A stretch of DNA of 64,000 nt from BOG-908 sp963848205 (GCA_963848205.1 CAWKCV010000003.1:496001-560000); one strand, 5' to 3'. Positions 26,516 through 41,081 are shown, counted from the stretch's first letter. Translations and numbers: made by a program. Notes: a model not told the origin generated them from the letters alone.

Positions 26516-28261
26516 ATGCATGATGACGTGATGTTTGGCCCGCGGCTGCTCGCTGGCGGTGAGACACGGTTCCGGCTGTGGGCCCCTTCGGTTTCGGCGT
26601 TGTCGCTACGGCTGGATGATCGGCAGCCGTTGGCGATGCACGCGCGTGGCGAAGGATGGTTCGAGCTCGACGCGCAGGCGTCCGCCGGTTCACGTTATCG
26701 GTTTGTGCTGCCGGACGGACTGGAGGTGCCGGACCTCGCATCGCGCATGCAGGATGGTGACGTGCACGACGCAAGTGTTGTCGTCGACCCGCAGGCATAT
26801 GTCTGGAACGATGCCGGTTGGCGCAATCGGCCATGGCATGAGGCGGTCATCTACGAACTGCATGTCGGCGCGTTCGGCGGCTTTGCCGGTGTTCAGGCCG
26901 AGCTTGGCCGCTTGGCGGCGCTCGGCGTGACGGCCGTGGAGCTTATGCCGATCGCGGATTTTCCCGGCCGCCATAATTGGGGGTATGACGGCGTGTTGCC
27001 GTTCGCCCCGGATCGCGCTTATGGCACACCCGACGAGCTGAAGGCGTTGGTGGATGCGGCCCACGCGCTGGGAGTGATGGTTTTCCTCGACGTCGTCTAT
27101 AACCATTTCGGACCCGATGGTGCCTATCCGCATGTTTATGCGAAATCGTTTTTCGACGAGGGGGTGCATACGCCCTGGGGTGCGGCCATCGACTTCAAGC
27201 GGCCGGAGGTTGCCTCGTTCTTCGTCCAGAATGCGCTGATGTGGGTGAACGAGTTCCATATCGATGGGCTGCGCTTCGACGCCGTGCATGCGATTTCGCC
27301 GGACAGCTTCCTACCCGATCTGGCACGTGCCATCCGTGCGGGCGCCCGTCAGGAAGTGCATCTGGTGGTCGAGCATGAGGGCAATCGTTCGTCGATATTG
27401 GGCGGCAAGGACGCCGGACAATTCGACGCACAATGGGCCGACGATTGGCACCATTGCGTGCATGTGCTGCTGACGGGCGAAAGCGAGGGCTACTACGAGG
27501 ATTTTCAGAATCCGGCCGAGCAGTTGGCGCGCGCGATGTCGGACGGCTTTGTGTTTCAGGGCGAGGTGTCGCCGCATCTGAACAGGAAACGCGGGGAGGC
27601 GTCGGCGCATCTGCCATCCACGTCTTTTGTCGTATGCTTGCAAAATCACGATCAGGTCGGCAACCGGGCGATGGGCGAGCGCCTGGCCGCATTGGCGCAT
27701 CCCGAAGCACTCGACGCGGCGATTTGCCTGCTCTTGCTCTCGCCCACCATTCCGCTGCTGTTCATGGGCGAGGAGTTGGGCACGACCAAGCCGTTTCTGT
27801 TTTTCACCGACCATAATGACGAACTTGCCGAAGCAGTCCGGGTAGGCCGGCGGCGGGAGTTCGCGCATTTCGCGGCGTTTGCCGATGAGTTGCGCCGGGC
27901 TGCGATACCGGACCCGAACGCACATGCCACGTTCGAGCAGTCCGTGCCGGCGTTCCCCGACGCTGGCGACGCCGGGATGCCGACACTTTACAAGCAGTTG
28001 ATTGCAAAGCGGGCGTCGTTTGTCGTGCCGGGTATCGAGGGTTGCCGAAGTGCGGGGGCAGAAGCGATCGGCGCTGCTTCTGCCATTGGCCGCTGGACAA
28101 TGGGCAATGGAACCTTATTGACGTTGGCAGTCAATTTCGGGACCGAGGCTGTTCGATTGCCGGAGATGCAGGGCGAGGAGATCCATCGTAGCGGAACACT
28201 GGCGCAGGCCGGGTTGCTGGGAGGGCGCAGTTTTGTCGCATGCCTGGCGCACATGGCATGA
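26516..28261 (+). CDS. treZ: Malto-oligosyltrehalose trehalohydrolase TreZ
   Basis: A 581-residue GH13 enzyme that releases trehalose from maltooligosyl-trehalose made by TreY. An N-terminal sandwich domain opens with FGPRLLAGGETRFRLWAP, typical of TreZ. Barrel motifs are LDVVYNHFGPDG, nucleophile region IDGLRFDAVHAI, LVVEHEGN (acid/base region) and LQNHDQVGNRAMGER. It begins six bases after glgB and overlaps malQ by ATGA. Its partner treY lies one gene further on in the same operon. Confidence 0.95.
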   Translation: MHDDVMFGPRLLAGGETRFRLWAPSVSALSLRLDDRQPLAMHARGEGWFELDAQASAGSRYRFVLPDGLEVPDLASRMQDGDVHDASVVVDPQAYVWNDAGWRNRPWHEAVIYELHVGAFGGFAGVQAELGRLAALGVTAVELMPIADFPGRHNWGYDGVLPFAPDRAYGTPDELKALVDAAHALGVMVFLDVVYNHFGPDGAYPHVYAKSFFDEGVHTPWGAAIDFKRPEVASFFVQNALMWVNEFHIDGLRFDAVHAISPDSFLPDLARAIRAGARQEVHLVVEHEGNRSSILGGKDAGQFDAQWADDWHHCVHVLLTGESEGYYEDFQNPAEQLARAMSDGFVFQGEVSPHLNRKRGEASAHLPSTSFVVCLQNHDQVGNRAMGERLAALAHPEALDAAICLLLLSPTIPLLFMGEELGTTKPFLFFTDHNDELAEAVRVGRRREFAHFAAFADELRRAAIPDPNAHATFEQSVPAFPDAGDAGMPTLYKQLIAKRASFVVPGIEGCRSAGAEAIGAASAIGRWTMGNGTLLTLAVNFGTEAVRLPEMQGEEIHRSGTLAQAGLLGGRSFVACLAHMA

Positions 28262-30249
28262 CCGACGCGGCATTATTTGACCTCGCCCGCGTCGGCGGTG
28301 TCGAGCCCGTTTGGAAGGATGTGTTCGGACAGGTTCATCAGGTTCAGCCCCCCACGCTGCGTGCCATTCTTTCGGCCATCGGGCTCCCGGCCGATACCGA
28401 GAGCGCACTCGCAGACAGTGCGGCGCGCCTGGCACATTCGGTTGAGGTATTGCCGCCGCTGCTCACGGCCGATGTCGGCGAGACCATTCGTCTTCCGATG
28501 CGTGCGGCAGGCTATCGGCTGGAACTGGAAGATGGGCGTGTTTTTGAGGGGCGTGCAGAAAGCCACCCTGGTGGATGCGCCATACCGGCAATTCTCGAGG
28601 ATGGCTATCACCGGTTGAATATCGGTGGAGCCTCCTGCGTGCTGGCTGTGGCGCCGCATCGCTGCTTTACGCCGGCCGAAGCTCTGGACGGCGCGAAGGG
28701 CTGGGGCCTGGCGGTGCAGCTTTATTCGTTGCGCCGCAATGGGGATGCCGGCGTAGGTGACTTTGCGGCATTGGCGGAGTTCGCGGCGTCTGCCAGGAAA
28801 CATGGCGCACACGCGCTGGCCATTTCGCCGGTGCACGCGCAATTCAGCGCGGACCCGGACCGGTTCAGTCCTTACGCGCCATCGAGCCGCACGGCGTTGA
28901 ACGTTCTGCATGCGGCCGTTGAGCGACCCGATCCGGAACTTGCCAGTCAGGCTCTTGTCGATTGGCCCGAGGTCGCGCGGCGTCATCTGGCCGAACTGCG
29001 GCGCATGTTTGCTGCGGCAGAGCTCGATCCGGGCGAGATGGCTGCGTTTGAAGCCTTCATGGTAGCGCAAGGTGCGCGATTGCACGAGCACGCTTTGTTC
29101 GAAGCATTGCATGCGCACGTGTATGGCGAGGACAAGGCGAAATGGCACTGGCGCGAGTGGCCCGCCGGGCTGCGCGACAAACGCAGCACCGACGTGCAGC
29201 AGTTTGCCGCCCAGTTCGCGGGTGAGGTACGGTTTCATACCTGGCTGCAGTTCCAGGCAGACCGGGGATTGGCGCAGGCCCAGCAATCCTGCCGTGACGC
29301 TGGTATGCGTATAGGGCTAGTGAGCGATCTGGCGGTCGGCACCGATTCCGGCGGCAGCCAGTGCTGGGGCAGGCAAACCGAGACGTTGCTGGGCCTGACG
29401 GTGGGTGCTCCGCCCGATCTGATGCAACGCGACGGGCAAAACTGGGGGTTGTCCGCGTTCTCGCCGATCGGGCTTATGGCAAGCGGGTTTGCGACATACC
29501 GCGAAATGCTCCAGACGGCACTTGCCCATGCGGGCGGCATGCGCATCGACCATGCGATGGGGCTGAACCGGCTTTGGGTTATTCCCGAGGGCGGAAGTGG
29601 GGCGGACGGCGCGTATCTCTCGTTCCCCGAGACGGATCTTCTGCGCTTGATCAAGCTGGAATCGCGGCGGCATCGCGCGATCGTTCTGGCAGAGGATTTG
29701 GGCACGGTGCCGGACGGGTTTCAGGATCGCCTGCGTGGCGCGGGGATCGACGGGATGCGCGTGCTGTTTTTCGAGCGCGATGCGGCACAGAACTTCGTAT
29801 CGCCGTCAGCCTGGACGCGTGAGGCGGCGGCGATGACGAGCACGCACGATCTGCCGACATTGGCCGGGTGGTGGAGCGGCCGCGATATCGTGTGGCGCGA
29901 TGAGATGGGGCAGGTGGCCGATGCGCCGGCGGCGGTCGAAGCGCGCGGCCAGGATCGGGCTCTGCTTTGGGATGCAATGTGCGCGGCAGGTTCGGCGGAA
30001 GGTGCGCCGCCCGGGGATGCGGGCGAGTTCGTCGACGCTGCGTGCGTGCATGTCGGGCGGAGCGCCTGCGAGTTGGTCATGCTGCCGCTTGAGGATGCGC
30101 TAGGCTTGGTGGAGCAGCCAAACCTGCCCGGCACGCTCGATGAGCATCCGAACTGGCGTCGCAGGATGCCGGCTGACGTGGATCGTGTGCTCGAAGAAGG
30201 TGCAACCCCGCAACGCTTGGCGGCTTTGAACGAAGCGAGACGGCACTAG
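28258..30249 (+). CDS. malQ: 4-alpha-glucanotransferase MalQ
   Basis: A 663-residue GH77 amylomaltase, transferring maltooligosaccharide chains. ATG 28258 overlaps the treZ stop (ATGA); the upstream in-frame ATG at 28240 lies within treZ. A 130-residue N-terminal module precedes the GH77 core. Core motifs are GDFAALAEFA, GMRIDHAMGLNRLWVIP (nucleophile Asp), VLAEDLGTVPDGF (acid/base Glu) and STHDLPTLAGWW. In this operon it probably trims and resizes linear chains for TreY or GlgB (inference). A gap of 53 bases precedes treY, the largest in the operon. Confidence 0.95.
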   Translation: MTDAALFDLARVGGVEPVWKDVFGQVHQVQPPTLRAILSAIGLPADTESALADSAARLAHSVEVLPPLLTADVGETIRLPMRAAGYRLELEDGRVFEGRAESHPGGCAIPAILEDGYHRLNIGGASCVLAVAPHRCFTPAEALDGAKGWGLAVQLYSLRRNGDAGVGDFAALAEFAASARKHGAHALAISPVHAQFSADPDRFSPYAPSSRTALNVLHAAVERPDPELASQALVDWPEVARRHLAELRRMFAAAELDPGEMAAFEAFMVAQGARLHEHALFEALHAHVYGEDKAKWHWREWPAGLRDKRSTDVQQFAAQFAGEVRFHTWLQFQADRGLAQAQQSCRDAGMRIGLVSDLAVGTDSGGSQCWGRQTETLLGLTVGAPPDLMQRDGQNWGLSAFSPIGLMASGFATYREMLQTALAHAGGMRIDHAMGLNRLWVIPEGGSGADGAYLSFPETDLLRLIKLESRRHRAIVLAEDLGTVPDGFQDRLRGAGIDGMRVLFFERDAAQNFVSPSAWTREAAAMTSTHDLPTLAGWWSGRDIVWRDEMGQVADAPAAVEARGQDRALLWDAMCAAGSAEGAPPGDAGEFVDAACVHVGRSACELVMLPLEDALGLVEQPNLPGTLDEHPNWRRRMPADVDRVLEEGATPQRLAALNEARRH

Positions 30250-30302
30250 CACCCGCGCCGGATGTTCCGGGGCCTGGCGCAGCCGGTGCCCTGGAGAGAG
30301 AC

Positions 30303-33086
30303 TTGACCCAGAAAGATCTGACCGCCACCGCGCGTCTGCAATTCCACGCGGGCTTCACGCTAAGTGACGCGACTGCGCTCGTCCCCTACTTTTCGCGGCT
30401 TGGCATCAGCCATCTGTATGCCTCACCGATTTTTCGGGCACGCGCGGGTTCCACCCACGGCTACGACATCGTCGATCACACGCAGATCAATCCCGAACTG
30501 GGCGGGATGGACGCGCTGCGCGGGTTGGTCGAGGCGCTGCGGGGCGAGGGCATGGGACTGATCCTCGACATCGTGCCGAACCATATGGGTGTGGGTGGCG
30601 CGGACAATGCCTGGTGGCTCGACGTGCTCGAATGGGGCCGGGCCAGTCCTTACGCCGAGTTTTTCGACATTGATTGGGATCCGCCCGATGGAACCCTGCG
30701 CGGGCGCATGTTGGCGCCGTTCCTGGGCGATGCTTACGGCACGGTGCTGGCCAACAACCAGTTGCAGCTCAAGTTCGACGAGCAGGATGGGCGATTGTTC
30801 GTCGATTATTTCGGCAACCGGTTCCCGATCAATCCGCGCGACTATACGGCGATTTTGCTGACCGAGGGCGGCGGGCTGGAGACTGCGGCGCGCGCGTTCG
30901 CCGACTTGCCGGCCGAGCGTGAAGCGCTTCGCGCGGCGGCTGATGCCGCACGCGCGGAGTTGCGGCGCCCGGAGCACAGGCTTCCGATCACCGAGGCGTT
31001 GCGCGCATACGATGCGGCGACCGAGGGCGGCCGCGACCTGCTGCATCGTTTGCTGGACCGGCAGAATTTTCGCCTGGCCTGGTGGCGGGCCGCATCGGAC
31101 GAGATCAATTGGCGCCGGTTCTTCGATGTCAACTCGTTGGCCGGATTGCGTGTGGAAAGCCCTGCCGTTTTTGAGGCCACCCATGCCGGCATCTTCGCAT
31201 TGTATGAGCAGGGCCTGATCGACGGATTGCGCGTCGATCACGTTGACGGTCTGGCGGACCCCAGAACTTATTGCCGCAAGTTGCGACGCCGTTTGCAGAG
31301 CCTCGCGCCGAACCGGCCGGCCGGGCTTTCCGACGAGGCGCCGGTCATCTGGGTCGAGAAAATCCTGGCAACGCACGAGCGGCTGGCGTCGGACTGGTCG
31401 ATCGACGGCACGACGGGATACGACTTCATGAACGATGCCTCGGCCGTGTTGCACGCGGCCGAGGGCGAGCAGGAAATCACCCGTATCTGGACGCAGGCCA
31501 CGGGGCGCACCGGCGTGTTCGAGGAGGAGGTGATCCCGGCGCGCCGCCAGATTTTGCGGGAGAGTTTGTCGAGCGAGCTGTATGCGACATCGGTCGCGCT
31601 GCACCGGATCGCCCGGCGTGACCTTGCCACCCGCGACTACACGTTGACAGCGATCCAGCGCACCTTGACCGAGCTGCTCGCGCATTTCCGCGTCTATCGC
31701 ATCTATGCCGGTGTTGGCGGCATGAATGAGGCGGATCGGCAGGCGATGGATTGGGCGCTCGCCGGTGCGCGGCGCTGCGTGCGGGCGACGGATCGTCATC
31801 TGCTGGAGCTGGTCGCCGGCTGGCTCTCGGGAGAGGATTTGCGCCAGATGCCGGCGGGCAGCCGGCGGCAGGAGCGCATGCGCGCGATGGTGCGCTTCCA
31901 GCAGCTTTCCTCGCCAACGGCAGCGAAATCAGTCGAGGATACGTCGTTCTATCGTTATGGCAGACTGATCGGGCGCAACGAGGTGGGCAGCGAGCCCTCG
32001 CAGTTCGCACTCTCGCCGGCCGCCTTCCATGCCGCCGGTCGGGCGCGGCAAGCACGCTGGCCACGCGCGCTGCTGGCGACCGCCACGCACGACCACAAGC
32101 GTGGCGAGGATACCCGCGCACGGTTGGCTGTGCTGAGCGAGATTCCGTCTGAATGGGACGGTGTGCTGTCGCGCTGGATGCGGCTGAACGCGTCGTTGAA
32201 GCGCGATCTGGACGGGCCGGCGCCCGATGCGGCCGACGAGGTGATGTTATACGAGACACTGCTCGGCGCATGGCCGCTCGACCTCTCGCCGGACGATCGC
32301 GACGGCGTGGCAGACCTACAGAAGCGGGTTTCGGCGTGGCAGGAAAAGGCGCTGCGGGAAGCCAAGCGTCATTCGAGCTGGTCGGTGCCGAACGAGGGTT
32401 ACGAGAAAGCAGCGCAGGATTTCCTGGCTGGCGTGCTCGACCACGACCGGCCCGCGCATGTGGTGACCGAAATCGCCGAATTCGCGCAACGCCTCGCCAT
32501 CCCGGGCGCGCTGAACGCGCTCTCGCAGATGATGTTGCGCCTGACGAGCCCGGGCGTGCCTGATCTCTACCAGGGCACCGAGTATTGGGATTTCTCGCTT
32601 GTCGACCCTGACAATCGCAGGCCAGTCGATTTCGCTGCACGCAGCGCATCTTTAGAAGAGGCGAGCAAGCCAGCCGAGCTGCTCGGCGCCTGGCGTGATG
32701 GCCGTGTAAAGCAGGCGGTGCTCCATCGGGTGCTCGCTTATCGTGCTGCGCAGCCTGCCTTGTTTGCCGCCGGCACTTACCAGCCTATCAAGGTGGAAGG
32801 CCCGGCGTGCGAGCATGTGGTCGCCCATGCCCGCCAAAAAGATGACCGGAGTGTGATCACGATTGTCACACGATTGTCTGCTACGCTCGGCCACACCGAC
32901 CGGCCACTGGTGCCGCCGGAGGCTTGGCAGGGAACAACGTTAGTCTTGCCACGTTCATTGCATGGCCGTCAGGTGACCGATCTGTTGGGTAGCAGCCCGG
33001 CGCTGCTGACCGTGCCGGCGGGAGGTCGATTGAGGCTTGCCGACTGCCTGGCGAAACTGCCGGTAGCTTTGCTGGAGGTTTCATGA
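30303..33086 (+). CDS. treY: Malto-oligosyltrehalose synthase TreY
   Basis: A 927-residue GH13 enzyme that converts the reducing end of maltodextrin to trehalose by intramolecular transglycosylation. It starts at TTG with GGAGAG seven bases upstream. Motifs include FTLSDATALVPYFSRLGISHLYASP, LDIVPNHMGVGG, nucleophile region LRVDHVDGLADP, WVEKILATHERL and HDHKRGEDTRARL, all characteristic of TreY. The last four bases overlap the otsA start. TreY and TreZ together make trehalose from glucan without sugar nucleotides. Confidence 0.95.
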   Translation: MTQKDLTATARLQFHAGFTLSDATALVPYFSRLGISHLYASPIFRARAGSTHGYDIVDHTQINPELGGMDALRGLVEALRGEGMGLILDIVPNHMGVGGADNAWWLDVLEWGRASPYAEFFDIDWDPPDGTLRGRMLAPFLGDAYGTVLANNQLQLKFDEQDGRLFVDYFGNRFPINPRDYTAILLTEGGGLETAARAFADLPAEREALRAAADAARAELRRPEHRLPITEALRAYDAATEGGRDLLHRLLDRQNFRLAWWRAASDEINWRRFFDVNSLAGLRVESPAVFEATHAGIFALYEQGLIDGLRVDHVDGLADPRTYCRKLRRRLQSLAPNRPAGLSDEAPVIWVEKILATHERLASDWSIDGTTGYDFMNDASAVLHAAEGEQEITRIWTQATGRTGVFEEEVIPARRQILRESLSSELYATSVALHRIARRDLATRDYTLTAIQRTLTELLAHFRVYRIYAGVGGMNEADRQAMDWALAGARRCVRATDRHLLELVAGWLSGEDLRQMPAGSRRQERMRAMVRFQQLSSPTAAKSVEDTSFYRYGRLIGRNEVGSEPSQFALSPAAFHAAGRARQARWPRALLATATHDHKRGEDTRARLAVLSEIPSEWDGVLSRWMRLNASLKRDLDGPAPDAADEVMLYETLLGAWPLDLSPDDRDGVADLQKRVSAWQEKALREAKRHSSWSVPNEGYEKAAQDFLAGVLDHDRPAHVVTEIAEFAQRLAIPGALNALSQMMLRLTSPGVPDLYQGTEYWDFSLVDPDNRRPVDFAARSASLEEASKPAELLGAWRDGRVKQAVLHRVLAYRAAQPALFAAGTYQPIKVEGPACEHVVAHARQKDDRSVITIVTRLSATLGHTDRPLVPPEAWQGTTLVLPRSLHGRQVTDLLGSSPALLTVPAGGRLRLADCLAKLPVALLEVS

Positions 33087-34564
33087 ACCGCATCGTTGTT
33101 GTCTCCAATCGGGTGCAAATTCCAACCGATGGCGCGGCGAAAGCCGGTGGTTTGGCGGTTGCGCTCGACGGCCTGATGACCCAGCGCGGCGGACTTTGGT
33201 TCGGCTGGTCCGGCGAAGTGAGCGACGATGTTCGCCACACAGTGCGAACGAAATCGGTGGGACCGATGCAGTTTGCCACCATCGACCTCACGCGGGACGA
33301 GCACGACCGCTTCTACAACCAGTTCTCCAACGCGACGCTGTGGCCGTTGCTGCATTCGATGCCCGAGCACATGCAGTTCGACCGCGGCAGCGCGCAGGTC
33401 TATCGCGCCACGAACGCCCGGATGACCGATGCGCTCGTGCCGTTGCTGCGGGCAACGGACATGATCTGGATCCACGATTACCACCTGATGTCGATGCCGG
33501 CGCTCCTGCGTGCCCGCGGTGTGGATGCGCCGATCGGCTTCTTTCTGCATGTGCCTTTCCCGTCGGCCGATATGCTCGCGAGCATGCCGGAGGCCGGCAA
33601 TCTGATACGCGATCTTCTTTCCGCCGACCTGCTCGGTTTTCAGACTACGAACGATCTGGAGAATTTCGCGGCCGCTGCCTGCAGGCTGGCAGGCGCGACA
33701 CGTCTCTCCACAGGGGGATTGCAGCTTGGCGGTCGACGGGTCCGGCTCGGCGCGTTTCCGGTGGAAATCGAGGCTGTGGAGTTTGCCGCGCAGGCCGAGG
33801 CCGCCTGGCACTCGCCCGAGACCGAACGTCTGCGTCGCAGCCTGCAAGGCCAGAAGCTGATACTGGGTATCGATCGTCTGGATCCCACAAAGGGACTGAT
33901 TCAGCGGCTGGCCGGATATCGGCGCCTGCTGGAAACACGGCCCGATTGGCGGCGCAATGTGACTTTGCTGCAGATCGCCGCTGAATCCCGCATCGACGTC
34001 TGCGCCTATCGCGACCTGCGTCTGGCGGTCGATGCCGAGGCTGGCGCGATCAACAGCGAGTGGGGCGAGCCGGATTGGACGCCGACGCGGCTTATCGCGC
34101 GTGGCGGTGCCAGAACGACCATCGCCGGCTACATGCGTGAGGCGCGTGTCGGGCTCGTCACGCCGTTGCGCGATGGCATGAACCTGGTCGCCAAGGAATA
34201 TGTGGCGGCCCAGGATCCGCAGGACCCCGGCGTACTCGTGCTGAGCCGGTTTGCGGGGGCTGCGCGCCAGCTAGCGGCGGCGCTTGTGGTCAACCCGCAT
34301 GATTCCGACGAGCTTGCCGAGGCATTGGATACCGCCTTGATGATGAAGTTGGCTGAGCGTCAGGATCGCTGGCAGGCATGTTGGCAGGCGATCGAGACAG
34401 CGACGCCGTCGGCATGGGGACGAAATTTTCTATCGGCGCTCCTGCGCGCCGGTGGTTCGGGCGCCCGCGTGTCCAGCGACCTGCCGCAGCTTGTCCGTGG
34501 CACGACGGCTGGCTTGCTGCCGGTCTCCGCCGACGAAGGGCGTGGCACGGCGCGCCTGAATTAG
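33083..34564 (+). CDS. otsA: Alpha,alpha-trehalose-6-phosphate synthase OtsA
   Basis: A 493-residue GT20 glycosyltransferase joining UDP-glucose and glucose-6-phosphate. Motifs: VVVSNRVQIP at the N-terminus, WIHDYHLM, GFFLHVPFPS, GIDRLDPTKGLIQRL and VTPLRDGMNLVAKEY with VLSRFAGAA. The start overlaps the treY stop by ATGA. It is the last gene of the operon. No trehalose-6-phosphate phosphatase (otsB) gene is in the window, so the phosphatase must be elsewhere. It ends seven bases before the convergent sufE stop. Confidence 0.95.
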   Translation: MNRIVVVSNRVQIPTDGAAKAGGLAVALDGLMTQRGGLWFGWSGEVSDDVRHTVRTKSVGPMQFATIDLTRDEHDRFYNQFSNATLWPLLHSMPEHMQFDRGSAQVYRATNARMTDALVPLLRATDMIWIHDYHLMSMPALLRARGVDAPIGFFLHVPFPSADMLASMPEAGNLIRDLLSADLLGFQTTNDLENFAAAACRLAGATRLSTGGLQLGGRRVRLGAFPVEIEAVEFAAQAEAAWHSPETERLRRSLQGQKLILGIDRLDPTKGLIQRLAGYRRLLETRPDWRRNVTLLQIAAESRIDVCAYRDLRLAVDAEAGAINSEWGEPDWTPTRLIARGGARTTIAGYMREARVGLVTPLRDGMNLVAKEYVAAQDPQDPGVLVLSRFAGAARQLAAALVVNPHDSDELAEALDTALMMKLAERQDRWQACWQAIETATPSAWGRNFLSALLRAGGSGARVSSDLPQLVRGTTAGLLPVSADEGRGTARLN

Positions 34565-34571
34565 CGGCCCA

Positions 34572-35033
34572 CTATCCTGCGGCAGCTCCGGCGTAGGCGT
34601 GTTGCCGGGCCTTGGCTTGTATGGCTTGAGCCATGCTTGCCACGCCGTTGCCGCGGTTTGTCGATAGAGCCGCGATGAGGCCGAGCTCGGTCAGGAACGC
34701 CGGGTCGGTTGCCAATATTTCGGCTGGCTGGCGGCCGGAGTAGACGCTGAGGAGCAGGGCTACCAGGCCGGAGACAATTGCCGCATCCGATGCGCCGGCC
34801 AGCATGAGCTTGCCGTCCCGCAACTCCGCCTCGAGCCACACCTGGCTCTGGCAGCCAGGCACACGGTGCGCGTCGTCGCGCAACTCGGCCGGGTAGGGCG
34901 GCAGTTTGCGGCCGAGCTCGATGATGAACTGGTAGCGGTCCATCCAATCATCGAAAACGTCCAGTTCCTCGCGGATCTCAGCAATTGCACCGGCGGCTGT
35001 AGGCGTGGTCGGGGCGACGAACATGGTGGTCAT
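34572..35033 (-). CDS. sufE: Cysteine desulfurase-activating protein SufE
   Basis: A 153-residue SufE, which accepts persulfide sulfur from SufS for iron-sulfur cluster assembly. The acceptor cysteine is in HRVPGCQSQVWL (about residue 62), preceded by DDWMDRYQFIIELGRKLP, both family hallmarks. The rest (VSGLVALLLSVYSGRQPAEIL) matches the conserved helical core. A second Met at residue 4 is an alternative start. It converges on otsA, and other suf genes are not present. Confidence 0.95.
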   Translation of the reverse strand: MTTMFVAPTTPTAAGAIAEIREELDVFDDWMDRYQFIIELGRKLPPYPAELRDDAHRVPGCQSQVWLEAELRDGKLMLAGASDAAIVSGLVALLLSVYSGRQPAEILATDPAFLTELGLIAALSTNRGNGVASMAQAIQAKARQHAYAGAAAG

Positions 35034-35090
35034 GATCGTTGATGTGCGCCGGGTGGTTCGTTGGTCAACGGGAAAGGCAGCTTCTCTGAG

Positions 35091-35119
35091 TTGACACGCT
35101 TCGATGTGGGGCCTAGATA
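35091..35119 (+). promoter_or_regulatory. Sigma-70-type promoter of the rRNA operon
   Basis: A perfect -35 box TTGACA (35091-35096) and a -10 box TAGATA (35114-35119) are separated by exactly 17 bases. The site is about 475 bases upstream of 16S and on the correct strand, in an otherwise gene-free leader. Confidence 0.75.
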
Positions 35120-35274
35120 GCGCTTCACCGGCGCGGTTGCTGCAGAAACTTCTTGCGGTGTTGTGTTGGATCCATTAGCTTCTCCGACCTTGCCTTTGGG
35201 TGAGTTGGTTAAGTTTTTTAGCTAGGCTGGTTTCGGGGTTTGCTCTGGGTTTGGGGCGGCTTTGTTGTCTGGTT

Positions 35275-35284
35275 TGTTCTTTGA
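35275..35284 (+). promoter_or_regulatory. boxA-like rRNA antitermination site
   Basis: TGTTCTTTGA, followed by GAAGTGAAT. This resembles the boxA sequence bound by NusB/NusE in rRNA leaders and spacers of alphaproteobacteria. It lies between the promoter and 16S. Confidence 0.5.
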
Positions 35285-35592
35285 GAAGTGAATCTGAGAG
35301 GAAGGGATACGTTGGCGGCGTCCTGTAGCGGCTGTGTGAGAGCATGGCTGTGGTGGGGGTAGTTTGGGATTGGCGTGAGTATTTGGGGTTTTGCTCCGGA
35401 CTGATGTCGGTTTTGCTACTTCGGGGATGGTGTTGATGTATTCATTTATATTGATGCTTTGATTTGGAGTGGTTGTTGATGCTGCGCCCCTCGCGTGGCG
35501 GAGACGACCGATGGGTTTGGGGTCTGTTCGTTTATTATATGGTTGTATTGGTTTGGCTTTTCGGCTGGGCTGGTATTTTGCTGTATGATGAT

Positions 35593-37082
<1,490 letters not shown>

Positions 37083-37351
37083 AAGGATGTTTGCTGACGA
37101 CGAGGTCTCACGACCGGATCTTGGCGAACGCCAACAAGTCCTCAGCCGGATGGTTGAGGCGGACTCTGCTCTGATGATGCGAGCTGGTTCTGGTCTGCGT
37201 CCATCGGGCGCCGTCAACGTATCCCTTCCCCGTAGAACAGTATGTGTCTGTTGGCCGAGAGGCTGGCTGATGTGTGCTGGCAAACCATGATTGCTTCGGC
37301 TATGGAGCTCGCGCGCCTGCTTTGGATTGGGGCGGGTTGGCGACTGCATGT

Positions 37352-37428
<77 letters not shown>

Positions 37429-37450
37429 GTCGGCTTATTGGCACGCCATT

Positions 37451-37526
37451 GGGGGCTTAGCTCAGCTGGGAGAGCACCTGCTTTGCAAGCAGGGGGTCAT
37501 CGGTTCGATCCCGATAGTCTCCACCA
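37451..37526 (+). tRNA. tRNA-Ala (TGC)
   Basis: 76 nt including an encoded CCA. Acceptor GGGGGCT pairs with AGTCTCC (with G-U pairs), anticodon TGC in CTTTGCAAG, T loop GGTTCGATCC. It follows tRNA-Ile by 22 bases in the spacer. Confidence 0.97.
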
Positions 37527-37927
37527 TTATTCGGTGTTGAGGCTTTCGAGGTTGGTTCTACGGAGAAGAGTGTGTGTTCGGCCAGGTCTGGTCTGGCTCC
37601 CGAGAGCGTGGGGCTGGGCTGGTTTTGCCGTTGATTGCTGCTTTTGGGCGGCGATGTTGGTCTTTGTATTGTGAATCAGGTTCTGGTGCGTCTCTGGGCG
37701 TGCTGCGGTCAGCCAGTCTGACCGGATGTCTGACATGGGGAAACCTGTGTCGGCTCCAAGACCGCGGCGACATACGTTCAGCGACGTTGAAAAGCTGAGA
37801 ATAAGATTTGTGTTTTGCTCGAGCAAAGGAGCGGACGCGTGGGAGTATTTGCGGTGCCTAGCCGTGATATTTCGAATGGCGTGTTTTGTTTCTGTGCATG
37901 GTGATGGTGGCTTCGGCTGCCGGTGAC
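37527..37927. other. Spacer between tRNA-Ala and 23S rRNA
   Basis: About 400 bases without a gene. The sequence is probably transcribed as part of the rRNA precursor and may hold the processing stem for 23S. I see no coding frame or further tRNA in it. Confidence 0.7.
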
Positions 37928-40778
<2,851 letters not shown>

Positions 40779-40963
40779 TCGGTTGCCAGGGAAGAGTTGT
40801 CAGTTGTCGGAGAGATCTGCGGCTGCGGCGATACCTTGCGCGACACACCATGCATAGAAGCAAGACACGTCGATCAGCTTTCACGCACCAGAACCTGTCA
40901 TGCCCTCTTCAGGGATTTGTCGACGCACGATCGTCGCCTGATCCCTGAACAGGTGCTTTGGAC

Positions 40964-41081
40964 GACCTGGTGGCCATTGCGGGGAGCCTGCACCCGATCC
41001 CATCCCGAACTCGGCCGTGAAAACCCCCAGCGCCTATGATACTACGTCTCAAGACGTGGGAAAGTCGGTCGCCGCCAGGTC
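40964..41081 (+). rRNA. rrf: 5S ribosomal RNA
   Basis: About 118 nt. The ends pair as GACCTGG with CCAGGTC, and the conserved CCCATCCCGAACTCGG loop is present near the centre. It follows 23S by about 185 bases. Confidence 0.95.

Larger units (their letters stand above)
35034..35592. other. rRNA operon leader region, no protein gene
   Basis: About 560 bases of T-rich, GC-poorer sequence between sufE and 16S rRNA. It holds the rRNA promoter (35091-35119) and a boxA-like antitermination site (35275-35284). No coding frame with homology was seen; open frames here lack any recognisable product. Confidence 0.7.
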
